From positions 496,001 to 560,000 of the forward strand of contig NZ_JAQJZJ010000001.1 of assembly GCF_027988105.1 (NCBI RefSeq): DNA of 64,000 bases, read 5' to 3'. This document shows positions 51,301-64,000 of the stretch, one piece after another; the first letter of the stretch is position 1, and the number at the start of each line of letters is the position of its first letter. The translations under genes and the position numbers were made by a program. Source of the DNA: Pseudomonas aestuarii (GTDB lineage: Bacteria; Pseudomonadota; Gammaproteobacteria; Pseudomonadales; Pseudomonadaceae). The notes under the pieces were generated by a model. That model ran no database searches, was not told the DNA's origin, and saw only the letters and a list, made by a program, of their open reading frames with translations.

Positions 51301-52672
51301 AGCCCTGCGCTTGAGCGAAATCTGCGCGCCGCTGAATGCGCGCCTGATCGGTGAAGATTGCGCCTTTGATGCGGTCAGCACCGACAGCCGGGCGATACAG
51401 CCGGGCCAGCTATTCATCGCGCTGACCGGACCGAACTTCGATGGTCACGACTATCTGGTAGATGTCGCGGCCAAGGGGGCGGTGGCGGCGCTGGTCGAGC
51501 GGGAAGTGGCGGGCGCGCCTTTGCCCCAGTTGCTGGTGGCGGATACGCGCCTGGCGCTTGGCCGGCTCGGCGCCCTGAATCGTCAGGCCTATGGCGGCCC
51601 GCTGGTTGCGGTCACCGGCTCCAGCGGCAAGACCACGGTCAAGGAAATGCTGGCCAGCATTCTGCGCACGGCGTTCGTCGAGCAGGGCTGTGCCGTGCTG
51701 GCCACCCGCGGCAATCTGAACAATGAACTGGGGGTGCCGCTGACCCTGCTGGAACTGGCCGCGCAGCACAAGGCAGCGGTGATCGAGCTGGGCGCTTCGC
51801 GCGTCGGCGAAATCGCTTACACAGTTGGCCTGGCGCAGCCCCATGTGGCGATCATCACCAACGCCGGCACCGCCCATGTGGGCGAGTTTGGCGGGCCGGA
51901 AAAAATCGTCGAGGCCAAAGGCGAGATCCTCGCAGGGCTCGGTGCGGGCGGGGTTGCCGTGCTCAATCGTGACGACTCGGCCTTTGCACTCTGGCAGCAG
52001 CGCGCCGGCGACAAGCGGGTCCTCAGTTTCGCCTTGCACGATTCGGCGGCCGACTTCCATGTCAGCGACCTGGACCGCGATGCGCGCGGTTGTTCGGCGT
52101 TCACCCTGCATTGCGCCGATGGCTTGGCACGCATCCAGCTCAACCTGCTCGGCGAGCACAATGTGGCCAATGCCTTGGCTGCAGCGGCGGCGGCGTGGGC
52201 CCTGAGCGTGCCGTTGGTCGATATCAAGAATGGTCTGGAAAACCTGCAACCGGTCAAAGGCCGCGCGGTAGCGCAGTTGGCGGCAAAGGGCGTGCGGGTG
52301 ATCGATGACAGCTACAACGCCAACCCCGCGTCGATATGCGCGGCGGTTGATATACTCGCCGGCTTCTCCGGTCGCACCATTCTGGTGCTCGGGGACATGG
52401 GCGAGCTGGGCGCCTGGGCCGAGCAAGCTCACCGCGAGGTGGGCCAGTATGCGGCGGACAAGGTTGCCGCGCTTTATGCGGTTGGCCCGCTGACGGCGCA
52501 TGCGGTTGCCGCATTCGGTGCAGATGGCCGGCATTTCGCCGATCAAGCCAGTCTTATCGATGCGTTACGCCACGAACAAGGCGACACCACCATTCTAATA
52601 AAAGGCTCACGCAGCGCCGCGATGGAAAAAGTCGTGGCGGCACTCTGTGGCACTTCCGGGGAGAATCACTAA
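51293..52672 (+). CDS. murF: UDP-MurNAc-tripeptide D-alanyl-D-alanine ligase MurF
   Basis: MurF adds D-Ala-D-Ala, finishing the UDP-MurNAc-pentapeptide. The 459-residue Mur ligase has the ATP loop GSSGKTT at about residue 108 and the C-terminal IDDSYNANPAS motif. ATG 51293 lies inside the murE end (MLKALRLSEICAPLN). Upstream in-frame codons belong to murE in another frame. mraY starts right at the next base after its stop. Confidence 0.97.
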   Translation: MLKALRLSEICAPLNARLIGEDCAFDAVSTDSRAIQPGQLFIALTGPNFDGHDYLVDVAAKGAVAALVEREVAGAPLPQLLVADTRLALGRLGALNRQAYGGPLVAVTGSSGKTTVKEMLASILRTAFVEQGCAVLATRGNLNNELGVPLTLLELAAQHKAAVIELGASRVGEIAYTVGLAQPHVAIITNAGTAHVGEFGGPEKIVEAKGEILAGLGAGGVAVLNRDDSAFALWQQRAGDKRVLSFALHDSAADFHVSDLDRDARGCSAFTLHCADGLARIQLNLLGEHNVANALAAAAAAWALSVPLVDIKNGLENLQPVKGRAVAQLAAKGVRVIDDSYNANPASICAAVDILAGFSGRTILVLGDMGELGAWAEQAHREVGQYAADKVAALYAVGPLTAHAVAAFGADGRHFADQASLIDALRHEQGDTTILIKGSRSAAMEKVVAALCGTSGENH

Positions 52673-53755
52673 ATGTTGCTGCTGTTGGCGGAGTACCTGC
52701 AACAGTTCTACAAAGGCTTCGCGGTCTTTCAGTACCTGACCCTGCGCGGCATTCTCGGGGTGCTGACCGCGCTGGCGCTGTCATTGTGGCTGGGCCCCTG
52801 GATGATCCGCACCTTGCAGATCCGCCAGATCGGCCAGTCGGTACGGAGCGACGGGCCGCAATCGCACCTGTCGAAGAAGGGCACGCCGACCATGGGCGGT
52901 GCGCTGATTCTCTCCGCGATCGCCATCAGCACCCTGCTCTGGGCCGACCTGAGCAACCGCTATGTGTGGGTGGTGCTCGCGGTAACCCTGTTGTTCGGCG
53001 CGATCGGCTGGGTCGATGACTACCGCAAGGTGATCGAGAAGGATTCGCGCGGCCTACCGAGTCGCTGGAAGTACTTCTGGCAATCGGTGTTTGGCCTGGC
53101 AGCGGCCTTGTTCCTATATATGACTGCGCAGAGCCCGGCAGAAACCACCCTGATCCTGCCATTGCTCAAAGACGTCAGCATTCAGTTGGGCTTCGGCTTC
53201 GTGGTGCTGACCTACTTCGTCATCGTCGGATCGAGCAACGCGGTCAACCTGACCGATGGCCTGGATGGCCTGGCGATCCTGCCCACCGTGATGGTCGGCG
53301 GCGCCCTGGGGATCTTCTGCTACCTGTCGGGCAACGTGAAGTTTGCCGAATACCTATTCATTCCCTACCTGCCGGGGGCAGGCGAGCTGATCGTGTTCTG
53401 CGCCGCGCTGGTCGGCGCCGGCCTGGGTTTCCTCTGGTTCAACACCTACCCGGCGCAGGTGTTCATGGGCGATGTCGGCGCGCTGGCGCTGGGCGCGGCC
53501 CTTGGCACCATCGCGGTGATCGTCCGTCAGGAAGTGGTGCTGTTCATCATGGGCGGGGTGTTCGTCATGGAAACCCTGTCGGTGATCATCCAGGTCGCTT
53601 CGTTCAAATTGACCGGTAAGCGGGTGTTCCGCATGGCGCCGATTCACCACCACTTCGAGCTGAAAGGCTGGCCCGAGCCGCGCGTCATCGTACGTTTCTG
53701 GATCATCACCGTGATTCTGGTGCTGATCGGCCTTGCCACCTTGAAATTGCGTTGA
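52673..53755 (+). CDS. mraY: Phospho-N-acetylmuramoyl-pentapeptide transferase MraY
   Basis: MraY transfers phospho-MurNAc-pentapeptide to undecaprenyl phosphate, making lipid I. The 360-residue, ten-helix protein has the catalytic aspartates in [10 protein letters not shown] and [11 protein letters not shown], and the HHHFE motif ([11 protein letters not shown]) near the end. ATG 52673 directly abuts the murF stop. murD follows after 7 bp. Confidence 0.97.
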   Translation: MLLLLAEYLQQFYKGFAVFQYLTLRGILGVLTALALSLWLGPWMIRTLQIRQIGQSVRSDGPQSHLSKKGTPTMGGALILSAIAISTLLWADLSNRYVWVVLAVTLLFGAIGWVDDYRKVIEKDSRGLPSRWKYFWQSVFGLAAALFLYMTAQSPAETTLILPLLKDVSIQLGFGFVVLTYFVIVGSSNAVNLTDGLDGLAILPTVMVGGALGIFCYLSGNVKFAEYLFIPYLPGAGELIVFCAALVGAGLGFLWFNTYPAQVFMGDVGALALGAALGTIAVIVRQEVVLFIMGGVFVMETLSVIIQVASFKLTGKRVFRMAPIHHHFELKGWPEPRVIVRFWIITVILVLIGLATLKLR

Positions 53756-53762
53756 GGAGACT

Positions 53763-55109
53763 ATGAGCCTGATCGCTTCCGACCAGTTCCGCATCGTTGT
53801 CGGCCTCGGCAAGAGCGGCATGTCCCTGGTGCGTTTTCTCGCGCGCCAGGGCCTGGCCTTTGCCGTGGTCGATACCCGGGCCAATCCGCCGGAGCTGAGC
53901 ACCCTGCGCGAACAGTTCCCGCAGGTGGAGGTGCGTTGCGGCGAACTGGACGTGGATTTCCTCTGCCGTGCCAGCGAGTTGCTGATCAGTCCTGGCCTGG
54001 CCATCGCCACCCCGGCGCTGCAGGAAGCGGCCAGGCGCGGAGTGAAGCTTTCCGGGGATATCGAGCTGTTCGCGCGTTATGCCAAGGCCCCGATCGTGGC
54101 CATTACCGGTTCCAACGCCAAGAGCACGGTGACCACATTGGTCGGCGAGATGGCGGCGGCGGCCGGCAAGCAGGTCGCGGTCGGCGGCAACCTGGGTACT
54201 CCGGCGCTGGATCTGCTCGGCGACGAAGTCGAACTGTATGTGCTGGAACTGTCCAGCTTCCAGTTGGAAACCACCGATCAATTGAACGCCGAAGTGGCGA
54301 CCTGTCTGAACATCAGCGAAGACCATATGGATCGCTACGCCTCGCTGGCGGCTTATCACCTGGCCAAGCACCGGATCTTTCGCGGCGCGCGCCAGGTGGT
54401 GGTCAATCGCGACGATGCCTTGTCGCGACCGCTGGTAGCGGATGACATGCCGTGCTGGTCGTTTGGCCTGGGCAAGCCGGACTTCAAGCGCTTCGGTCTG
54501 CTCGAGGAGAATGGCGAGAAATACCTGGCCTATCAGTTCGACGCGCTGCTGCCGGTGCGCGAGCTGAAAATCCGTGGTGCGCATAACCAGTCCAATGCCC
54601 TGGCGGCGCTGGCACTGGGGCAGGCGGTCGGGCTACCGATGGCACCGATGCTGGAGGCCCTGAAACGCTTCGCCGGCCTGCCGCACCGCTGCCAGTGGGT
54701 CGGTGAACGTAACGCCGTGAGCTACTACGACGATTCCAAGGCGACCAATGTCGGCGCCGCCCTGGCGGCTATCGAGGGCCTGGGCGCGGACATCGCCGGC
54801 AAGCTGGTGTTGATCGCCGGCGGCGACGGCAAGGGGGCCGACTTCTGCGCCTTGGCCAAGCCGGTCGCGCAGTTCTGCCGTGCCGTGGTGTTGCTCGGCC
54901 GCGATGCCGAGCGCCTGGCTGCGGCGCTCGACGACAGCGTGCCGCTGATCCGGGTGACCAGCCTGGAGGAGGCCGTGCAGCGCTCCGCCGAACTGGCCCA
55001 ACTGGGCGATGCCGTGCTGCTCTCGCCGGCCTGCGCCAGCTTGGACATGTTCAAGAATTTCGAAGAACGCGGACGCCTGTTCGCCCAAGCCGTGGAGGCG
55101 CTCGCCTGA
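53763..55109 (+). CDS. murD: UDP-MurNAc-L-alanine D-glutamate ligase MurD
   Basis: MurD adds D-glutamate to UDP-MurNAc-L-Ala. The 448-residue ligase has the ATP loop GSNAKSTVT at about residue 115 and the substrate region SYYDDSKATNVGA. GGAG precedes the ATG. Its stop and the ftsW start overlap (TGATG), placing precursor ligase and flippase/polymerase genes in tight order. Confidence 0.97.
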   Translation: MSLIASDQFRIVVGLGKSGMSLVRFLARQGLAFAVVDTRANPPELSTLREQFPQVEVRCGELDVDFLCRASELLISPGLAIATPALQEAARRGVKLSGDIELFARYAKAPIVAITGSNAKSTVTTLVGEMAAAAGKQVAVGGNLGTPALDLLGDEVELYVLELSSFQLETTDQLNAEVATCLNISEDHMDRYASLAAYHLAKHRIFRGARQVVVNRDDALSRPLVADDMPCWSFGLGKPDFKRFGLLEENGEKYLAYQFDALLPVRELKIRGAHNQSNALAALALGQAVGLPMAPMLEALKRFAGLPHRCQWVGERNAVSYYDDSKATNVGAALAAIEGLGADIAGKLVLIAGGDGKGADFCALAKPVAQFCRAVVLLGRDAERLAAALDDSVPLIRVTSLEEAVQRSAELAQLGDAVLLSPACASLDMFKNFEERGRLFAQAVEALA

Positions 55110-56335
55110 TGCTCGCCTTCCTGCGCCCATCGCCGTCCCCGCTGTCCAGTCGTCGTGGCCTGGACATGGACTTTCCGCTGCTGGCCGGCTGTCTGACCCT
55201 GCTCGGTCTGGGCCTGGTGATGATCGCGTCCGCCTCTACCGAGGTGGCCGCGGTGAATGTGGGTAGCCCGCTGTACTACATGATCCGTCACCTGATTTAC
55301 CTGTTGATCGGCCTCGGCGCCGCCATTGTGGTGCTGTTGATCCCGCTGGAGACCTGGCAGCGTCTTAGCGGGGCGGCGTTGCTGGCCGCCTTGGCCATGC
55401 TGGTGCTGGTGCTGGTACCGGGAATTGGCCGCGAAGTGAATGGTTCGATGCGCTGGATCGGCTTCGGTGCATTCAACGTGCAGCCGTCGGAAATCGCCAA
55501 GTTGTTCGTGGTTATCTACCTGGCGGGCTACCTGGTGCGTCGTCAGGCAGAAGTGCGCGAAAGCTGGGCGGGTTTCTTCAAGCCCTTCGTCGTCTTGCTG
55601 CCGATGGCGGGTTTACTGCTGCTGGAGCCGGACTTTGGTGCCACCGTGGTCATGATGGGCGCCGCAGCGGCCATGCTGTTCCTCGGCGGCGTCGGCCTGC
55701 TGCGTTTCGGCCTGATGGTCGGGCTGGCCGTCGGGGCGATCTTCGTCCTGGTGCAGACCCAGGAATACCGCTTGCAGCGCCTGATCACGTTCACCGACCC
55801 CTGGGCCGATCAGTTCGGCTCCGGCTACCAATTGACCCAGGCGTTGATCGCCTTCGGGCGCGGCGAGTGGTTCGGCGTCGGCCTGGGTAACAGCATTCAG
55901 AAACAGTTCTATTTGCCTGAAGCGCACACCGACTTCGTGTTCGCCGTGCTCGCTGAAGAGCTGGGCATGGTGGGCGCCCTGGCCACCGTTGGCTTGTTCG
56001 TCTTTGTCTGCGTACGCGCCCTGTATATCGGCCTGTGGGCCGAGAAGGCCAAACAGTTTTTCGCCGCCTATATCGCCTACGGCCTGGCGTTCCTCTGGAT
56101 CGGCCAGTTTCTGATCAATATCGGGGTCAATATCGGCCTGCTGCCGACCAAGGGCCTGACCTTGCCGTTCCTCAGCTATGGCGGCAGTTCCCTGGTGATC
56201 TGCTGCGTCAGCCTGGCGTTGCTGCTGCGGATCGAGTGGGAGCGGCGCACCCAGTTGGGCAGCGAGGATGCCGATTTCAGCGAGTCTGATTTTTTTGACC
56301 CGAAGCCTGCGCAGGAGCCTGCCAATGCCCGGTAA
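55109..56335 (+). CDS. ftsW: Septal peptidoglycan glycosyltransferase FtsW
   Basis: FtsW is the SEDS glycosyltransferase that works with FtsI at the septum. The 408-residue polytopic protein has about ten transmembrane helices, the GREVNGSMRWI loop and the conserved C-terminal GLTLPFLSYGGSSLV. The catalytic-type aspartate lies in the large periplasmic loop near EAHTDFVFAVLAEE. It overlaps murG by 11 bp. Confidence 0.97.
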   Translation: MLAFLRPSPSPLSSRRGLDMDFPLLAGCLTLLGLGLVMIASASTEVAAVNVGSPLYYMIRHLIYLLIGLGAAIVVLLIPLETWQRLSGAALLAALAMLVLVLVPGIGREVNGSMRWIGFGAFNVQPSEIAKLFVVIYLAGYLVRRQAEVRESWAGFFKPFVVLLPMAGLLLLEPDFGATVVMMGAAAAMLFLGGVGLLRFGLMVGLAVGAIFVLVQTQEYRLQRLITFTDPWADQFGSGYQLTQALIAFGRGEWFGVGLGNSIQKQFYLPEAHTDFVFAVLAEELGMVGALATVGLFVFVCVRALYIGLWAEKAKQFFAAYIAYGLAFLWIGQFLINIGVNIGLLPTKGLTLPFLSYGGSSLVICCVSLALLLRIEWERRTQLGSEDADFSESDFFDPKPAQEPANAR

Positions 56336-57387
56336 TGTGCTGATCATGGCCGGCGGTACCGGCGGGCATGTGTTCCCGGCGCTGGCCTGTGCCCGCGAGT
56401 TCCAGGCGCGCGGTTACCGCGTGCATTGGCTGGGCACCCCGCGCGGCATCGAGAACGAATTGGTCCCGGCCGCCGGCCTGCCGTTGCACTTGATCAACGT
56501 CACGGGGCTGCGCGGCAAGGGCGCGCTGTCGCTGCTCAAGGCGCCGTTCCAGCTTATCAAGGCACTGTTCCAGGCGCGTAAAGTGGTGCGTCAGCTGCAG
56601 CCCGTGTGCGTGCTCGGTATGGGCGGCTTCGTCACCGGCCCCGGCGGCCTAGCGGCCCGGCTGGGCGGTGCGCCGCTGATCATCCATGAGCAGAATGCCG
56701 TGGCCGGCACCGCCAATCGCAGCCTGGCGCCATTTGCCAGCCGCGTGTGCGAGGCCTTCCCCAATACCTTCGGTGCTTCGGCCAAGCGCCGCACCACTGG
56801 CAATCCGGTGCGCGAGGAGCTGTTTCTGGAGACCCCGCGCGCAGCGCTGCGCGATCGCCGGCCGCGCCTGCTGATTCTCGGTGGCAGCCTGGGCGCCGAG
56901 CCGCTGAACAAGCTGCTGCCCGCGGCACTGGCAATGGTGCCCGGCGAGGTGCGCCCGGAAGTGTTCCACCAGGCCGGCAAGCAACACGATGTCATTACTG
57001 GCGAACGTTACCGCGATGCCGGCGTCGAAGCGCAGGTCGCTCCGTTTATCAAGGACATGGCCCGCGCCTACGCCTGGGCCGATCTGGTGGTATGCCGCGC
57101 CGGTGCCTTGACCGTCAGCGAACTGGCCGCGGCCGGTCTGCCGTCGTTCCTGCTGCCGCTGCCCCATGCCATCGACGATCACCAGACGCGTAACGCCGAC
57201 TATCTCGCCAGGGAGGGCGCTGCCGTCCTTCTGCCACAACGCTCCACAGACGCCGCCACGTTGGCTGCACAGCTGTCCGAGGTCTTGATGCACCCTGAAC
57301 GATTGAACGAAATGGCGCGTACCGCGCGGCGTCTGGCCAAGCCCGATGCAACCCGCACTGTTGTTGATATTTGTCTGGAGGTGGCCC

Positions 57388-57395
<8 letters not shown>
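56325..57395 (+). CDS. murG: Lipid II synthase MurG
   Basis: MurG attaches GlcNAc to lipid I at the inner face of the membrane. The 356-residue GT-B enzyme has the N-terminal [12 protein letters not shown] loop, the GGFVTGPGG loop, and the UDP-binding [11 protein letters not shown] and [17 protein letters not shown] segments. ATG 56325 ([11 protein letters not shown]) lies within the ftsW end. The last codons overlap murC. Confidence 0.97.
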
Positions 57396-59795
<2,400 letters not shown>

Positions 59796-59798
59796 ACC

Positions 59799-60656
59799 AT
59801 GATCGCCACTCTGCGTCACCAGCCAGGCTCTGCCCGTGCACCGTTGCGCGGCAAGCCTGCGCAGCGCGGTGCCAGCCGCCCGGTGGCCAAGGAGCCGATC
59901 AGCCTGCGTTTGCCGAAACCCAATTTCGCTCTGCTCAAGCGCATCACCTGGCCGCTGTTGTTGCTGGTGTTGGGCTTCGCGGCATACGAGTTGGCGCAAC
60001 GCCTGCTGCCCTACGCGGACCGGCCGATTGCCAAGGTCAGCGTCGAGGGCGATCTCAGCTACATCAGCCAGCAAGCGGTTCAGCAGCATATCGAGCCGTT
60101 CGTCAAGGCGAGCTTCTTCAGTGTCGACTTGCCGGGCATGCGTCATGAGCTGGAACAGATGCCCTGGATCGCCAGTGCGCAGGTGCGGCGGGTTTGGCCT
60201 GACCAGTTGGTGGTGCGTCTCGAAGAGCACCTGCCGATCGCTCGTTGGGGCGATGAGGCCCTGCTGAACAACCAGGGCAAGGCCTTCGCCCCCAAGGAGC
60301 AGGCGAACTATCAGCACCTGCCGCAACTCTATGGCCCCAAGCGGGCACAGCAGAAGGTAATGCAGCAGTACCAGATGCTCAGCCAGATGTTGCGTCCCCT
60401 GGGCTTTTCCGTGGTGCGCCTGGAGCTGCGTGAGCGCGGCAGCTGGTTCCTCTCCACCGGTCAGGGGATCGAGATGCTGTTGGGTCGCGACCACCTGGTG
60501 GAAAAAGTGCGTCGTTTCATCGCCATCTACGACAAGGCGTTGAAAGAGCAACAAACGAATATCGCGCGAATCGATCTGCGTTACGCCAACGGCCTGGCCG
60601 TGGCGTGGCGTGAGCCGGTTGCGCCCACGGCGGCTGATACCGCTGTCGTGCAGTGA
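59799..60656 (+). CDS. ftsQ: Cell division protein FtsQ
   Basis: FtsQ is a bitopic divisome protein. The 285-residue protein has a basic cytoplasmic tail (about 1-45), one membrane helix (about 48-68, [18 protein letters not shown]), a POTRA domain (about 75-145, [14 protein letters not shown]) and a beta domain (150-270). It recruits FtsL-FtsB. It starts 3 bp after ddlB. Confidence 0.95.
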   Translation: MIATLRHQPGSARAPLRGKPAQRGASRPVAKEPISLRLPKPNFALLKRITWPLLLLVLGFAAYELAQRLLPYADRPIAKVSVEGDLSYISQQAVQQHIEPFVKASFFSVDLPGMRHELEQMPWIASAQVRRVWPDQLVVRLEEHLPIARWGDEALLNNQGKAFAPKEQANYQHLPQLYGPKRAQQKVMQQYQMLSQMLRPLGFSVVRLELRERGSWFLSTGQGIEMLLGRDHLVEKVRRFIAIYDKALKEQQTNIARIDLRYANGLAVAWREPVAPTAADTAVVQ

Positions 60657-60676
60657 ATCAGGAGAAGGCGAGACCC

Positions 60677-61924
60677 ATGGTAAACGTGCAGAGTGGCAAG
60701 ATGATCGTTGGCCTCGATATCGGCACCTCCAAGGTGGTGGCGCTGGTTGGTGAAGTGACTGCCGATGGTCAGTTGGAGATCGTTGGTATCGGCACCCATC
60801 CGTCACGCGGCCTGAAGAAGGGCGTGGTGGTCAATATCGAATCGACCGTGCAGTCGATTCAGCGCGCGGTGGAAGAGGCGCAGCTGATGGCGGGTTGCCG
60901 CATCCACTCGGCCTTTGTCGGCGTGGCCGGTAATCACATTCGCAGCCTCAACAGCCACGGCATCGTGGCCATCCGTGATCGTGAAGTCAGCCCGGCCGAC
61001 CTCGAGCGCGTACTGGATGCGGCCCAGGCCGTGGCGATCCCGGCGGATCAGCGGGTGCTGCACACCCTGCCGCAGGATTACGTGATCGACAATCAGGAAG
61101 GCGTGCGCGAGCCGTTGGGCATGTCCGGCGTGCGCCTGGAAGCCAAAGTGCATGTGGTGACCTGTGCGGTGAATGCGGCGCAGAACGTCGAGAAGTGTGT
61201 GCGTCGTTGCGGCCTGGAGATCGACGACATCATTCTCGAGCAGTTGGCTTCGGCCTATGCGGTGTTGACCGACGACGAGAAAGAGCTGGGCGTATGCTTG
61301 GTCGACATCGGCGGCGGTACCACCGACATCTGCATCTTCACCGAGGGGGCGATCCGGCATACCGCGGTGATCCCGATCGCCGGCGACCAGGTCACCAACG
61401 ACATCGCCATGGCGTTGCGCACGCCGACCCAGTACGCCGAAGAAATCAAGATTCGTTATGCCTGCGCCCTGGCCAAGCTGGCCGGTGCCGGCGAGACCAT
61501 CAAGGTGCCGAGCGTCGGCGATCGTCCGCCGCGCGATCTGTCGCGCCAGTCCCTGGCCGAAGTAGTCGAGCCGCGCTATGACGAGCTGTTCACCCTGATC
61601 CAGGCCGAGCTGCGTCGCAGCGGCTACGAGGACCTGATCCCGGCGGGCATCGTGCTCACCGGCGGCACCTCGAAGATGGAAGGCGCGGTCGAACTGGCCG
61701 AGGAGATTTTCCACATGCCGGTGCGCCTGGGCATGCCGCAAGGCGTCAAGGGCCTGGCCGACGTGGTGCGCAACCCGATTTATTCCACCAGCGTTGGCCT
61801 GTTGCTGTATGGCCTGCAGAAGCAGGCTGACGGTATCTCGATGTCTAGCATCGGCAGCTACAGCGATGAAGCCAAGACCCCGGTATTCGAGCGCATGAAG
61901 CGCTGGGTACAGAGCAATTTCTGA
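60677..61924 (+). CDS. ftsA: Cell division protein FtsA
   Basis: FtsA is the actin-like tether that binds FtsZ to the membrane. The 415-residue protein has phosphate-1 motif GLDIGTSKV near residue 12, phosphate-2 VDIGGGTTDI at about 210 and adenosine motif GGTSKMEGA. The C-terminal amphipathic helix (FERMKRWVQSNF) binds the membrane. ATG 60677 (MVNVQSGKMIVGL) follows AGGAGAAGG; a GTG at 60653 overlapping the ftsQ stop is less likely. Confidence 0.97.
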   Translation: MVNVQSGKMIVGLDIGTSKVVALVGEVTADGQLEIVGIGTHPSRGLKKGVVVNIESTVQSIQRAVEEAQLMAGCRIHSAFVGVAGNHIRSLNSHGIVAIRDREVSPADLERVLDAAQAVAIPADQRVLHTLPQDYVIDNQEGVREPLGMSGVRLEAKVHVVTCAVNAAQNVEKCVRRCGLEIDDIILEQLASAYAVLTDDEKELGVCLVDIGGGTTDICIFTEGAIRHTAVIPIAGDQVTNDIAMALRTPTQYAEEIKIRYACALAKLAGAGETIKVPSVGDRPPRDLSRQSLAEVVEPRYDELFTLIQAELRRSGYEDLIPAGIVLTGGTSKMEGAVELAEEIFHMPVRLGMPQGVKGLADVVRNPIYSTSVGLLLYGLQKQADGISMSSIGSYSDEAKTPVFERMKRWVQSNF

Positions 61925-61979
61925 TTTGAAAAGCGTTTTTGCAGTAGGCGTTACAACTAGAAGGCAAAGGAGAGGGAAA

Positions 61980-63173
61980 ATGTTCGAACTCGTAGACAAC
62001 ATCCCGCAAAGTGCGGTCATCAAGGTAATTGGCGTGGGCGGCGGCGGCGGTAATGCAGTCAACCACATGTCGAAGAACAACATCGAAGGCGTCGAGTTCA
62101 TCTGCGCCAATACCGATGCACAGGCACTGAAAAACATCGGTGCGCGGACCATTCTGCAGCTGGGCACTGGCGTGACCAAAGGCCTGGGCGCGGGCGCCAA
62201 CCCTGAAATCGGCCGCCAGGCTGCCATGGAAGACCGCGAGCGCATCGCCGAAGTACTGCAAGGTTGCGACATGGTCTTCATCACCACCGGTATGGGTGGC
62301 GGTACCGGCACTGGCGCTGCGCCGGTGATCGCCCAGGTGGCGAAGGAAATGGGCATTCTCACCGTCGCTGTGGTGACTCGTCCGTTCCCGTTCGAAGGTC
62401 GCAAGCGGATGCAGATCGCCGAAGAGGGCATTCGTGCCCTGGCGGAAAGCGTCGACTCGCTGATCACCATTCCCAACGAAAAACTGCTGACCATCCTCGG
62501 CAAAGACGCCAGCCTGCTGTCGGCGTTCGCCAAGGCGGATGACGTGTTGGCCGGTGCCGTGCGCGGCATCTCCGACATCATCAAGCGTCCGGGCATGATC
62601 AACGTCGACTTCGCCGACGTGAAAACCGTGATGAGTGAAATGGGCATGGCCATGATGGGCACTGGCTGCGCCAGCGGTCCGAACCGTGCGCGTGAAGCCA
62701 CTGAGGCGGCAATCCGCAATCCGCTGTTGGAAGACGTCAACCTGCAGGGCGCGCGTGGCATCCTGGTCAACATCACCGCCGGTCCCGATCTGTCCCTGGG
62801 CGAATACTCCGACGTGGGTAACATCATCGAGCAGTTCGCTTCCGAGCACGCCACCGTCAAGGTGGGCACCGTGATCGATCCGGACATGCGCGACGAGCTG
62901 CACGTCACCGTGGTTGCCACGGGGCTGGGCGCTAAAATCGAGAAACCGGTCAAGGTGATCGACAATACCGTGCAGGTCACGACCAGCAGTGCTGCTTCGT
63001 CGGCTGCGACGCCAGCTTCGCGTAGCGAGCAAAGCGTCAATTACAAGGACTACGAACGCCCAACCGTTCAGCGTCAAAGCCACGCCGGCGGTGCCGCCGC
63101 GGCCAAGCTGAACCCACAGGATGACTTGGATTATCTGGACATTCCGGCCTTCCTGCGTCGTCAGGCCGATTGA
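61980..63173 (+). CDS. ftsZ: Cell division protein FtsZ
   Basis: FtsZ is the tubulin-like GTPase that forms the Z ring. The 397-residue protein has the GTP loop GVGGGGGNAVNHM at about 18-30, the tubulin signature GGGTGTGAAPV at about 104-114, and the T7 loop region NVDFADV. A variable linker (about 317-380) follows. The conserved C-terminal peptide LDYLDIPAFLRRQAD binds FtsA and ZipA. AAAGGAGAGGG precedes ATG 61980, 55 bp after ftsA. Confidence 0.98.
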   Translation: MFELVDNIPQSAVIKVIGVGGGGGNAVNHMSKNNIEGVEFICANTDAQALKNIGARTILQLGTGVTKGLGAGANPEIGRQAAMEDRERIAEVLQGCDMVFITTGMGGGTGTGAAPVIAQVAKEMGILTVAVVTRPFPFEGRKRMQIAEEGIRALAESVDSLITIPNEKLLTILGKDASLLSAFAKADDVLAGAVRGISDIIKRPGMINVDFADVKTVMSEMGMAMMGTGCASGPNRAREATEAAIRNPLLEDVNLQGARGILVNITAGPDLSLGEYSDVGNIIEQFASEHATVKVGTVIDPDMRDELHVTVVATGLGAKIEKPVKVIDNTVQVTTSSAASSAATPASRSEQSVNYKDYERPTVQRQSHAGGAAAAKLNPQDDLDYLDIPAFLRRQAD

Positions 63174-63215
63174 TGGAATGTATCAGGAGTATTGGGGTGA
63201 TTGGTGTTCAGCAAA

Positions 63216-63241
63216 GGCCGGTTCTGCTATTATCGCCGGCC
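63216..63241 (+). promoter_or_regulatory. Extended -10 box within an inverted repeat, ftsZ-lpxC gap
   Basis: TGCTATTAT, an extended -10 (TATTAT at 63228-63233), lies between the inverted arms GGCCGG (63216-63221) and CCGGCC (63236-63241), about 45 bp before lpxC. It could give lpxC its own promoter with a built-in operator, or act as an RNA hairpin. No good -35 is visible. Confidence 0.45.
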
Positions 63242-63249
63242 ATTGTTGA

Positions 63250-64000
<751 letters not shown>

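Noticed and set aside
60803..63083. Very long minus-strand open frames opposite ftsA and ftsZ
   Set aside because: They are mirror frames of high-GC genes with low-complexity Ser/Ala or His/Asp-rich products and no domain signs. Both genes on the plus strand are certain.

Overview
The window is a high-GC gammaproteobacterial chromosome segment, almost certainly from the genus Pseudomonas. The evidence is gene order and protein sequence. It carries the rpoN-hpf-ptsN-rapZ-ptsO cluster, a fused cysNC, algW, the petABC bc1 operon next to sspAB, and rnpB directly before a full dcw cluster. From memory, the order is collinear (inverted) with the PA4406-PA4476 region of P. aeruginosa PAO1. It is a dense core-genome region. 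I see no prophage, insertion sequence, CRISPR array, toxin/defence island, tRNA or rRNA.

Layout. 1-7.9 kb: yhdP (5' end outside the window), a nitrilase-family amidohydrolase, tldD, darP (minus) and pmbA/tldE. 8.1-15.2 kb, minus strand: kdsD-kdsC-lptC-lptA-lptB-rpoN-hpf-ptsN-rapZ-ptsO, which combines LPS precursor synthesis and LPS export with sigma-54 and the nitrogen PTS. 15.5-23.6 kb, plus strand: mlaFEDCB (retrograde phospholipid transport), ibaG, murA, hisG, hisD and hisC. 23.7-33.8 kb: algW (minus), a NIF3-family gene, cysD-cysNC (sulfate activation), zapG-like yhcB (minus), an alpha/beta hydrolase, trpS, zapE, and a GlxA-type AraC regulator (minus). 33.9-41.2 kb: acyl-CoA dehydrogenase, aldo/keto reductase (minus), rplM-rpsI, petABC and sspAB. 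41.2-44.6 kb, minus: lpoA-like lppC, yraN, gmhA/diaA and a dolP-like BON lipoprotein. 44.8-64 kb, plus: rsmI, rnpB, then mraZ-rsmH-ftsL-ftsI-murE-murF-mraY-murD-ftsW-murG-murC-ddl-ftsQ-ftsA-ftsZ-lpxC (lpxC is cut by the window end).

The shared theme is building the envelope: LPS (kdsC/D, lptABC, gmhA, lpxC), phospholipid homeostasis (yhdP, mla), peptidoglycan and division (murA, dcw, zapE, zapG, lppC), and envelope stress (algW). Housekeeping metabolism is interspersed.

The most unusual observations are at the level of starts, junctions and intergenic DNA rather than new gene systems. (1) rpoN appears to start at an AUA codon. (2) Two tandem 20-bp copies between the nitrilase gene and tldD make a chain of 7-codon mini-ORFs joined by ATGA overlaps. 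(3) A 10-bp-period GTGG array, a probable MraZ operator, lies just after the mraZ promoter. (4) A MITE-like element of about 145 bp with perfect 18-bp inverted ends sits in the divergent lppC/rsmI promoter region. (5) Repeat-filled intergenic scars include the pmbA-ptsO gap, where PAO1 carries an iron-regulated fumC-sodA cluster. I did not find an undescribed multi-gene system here.
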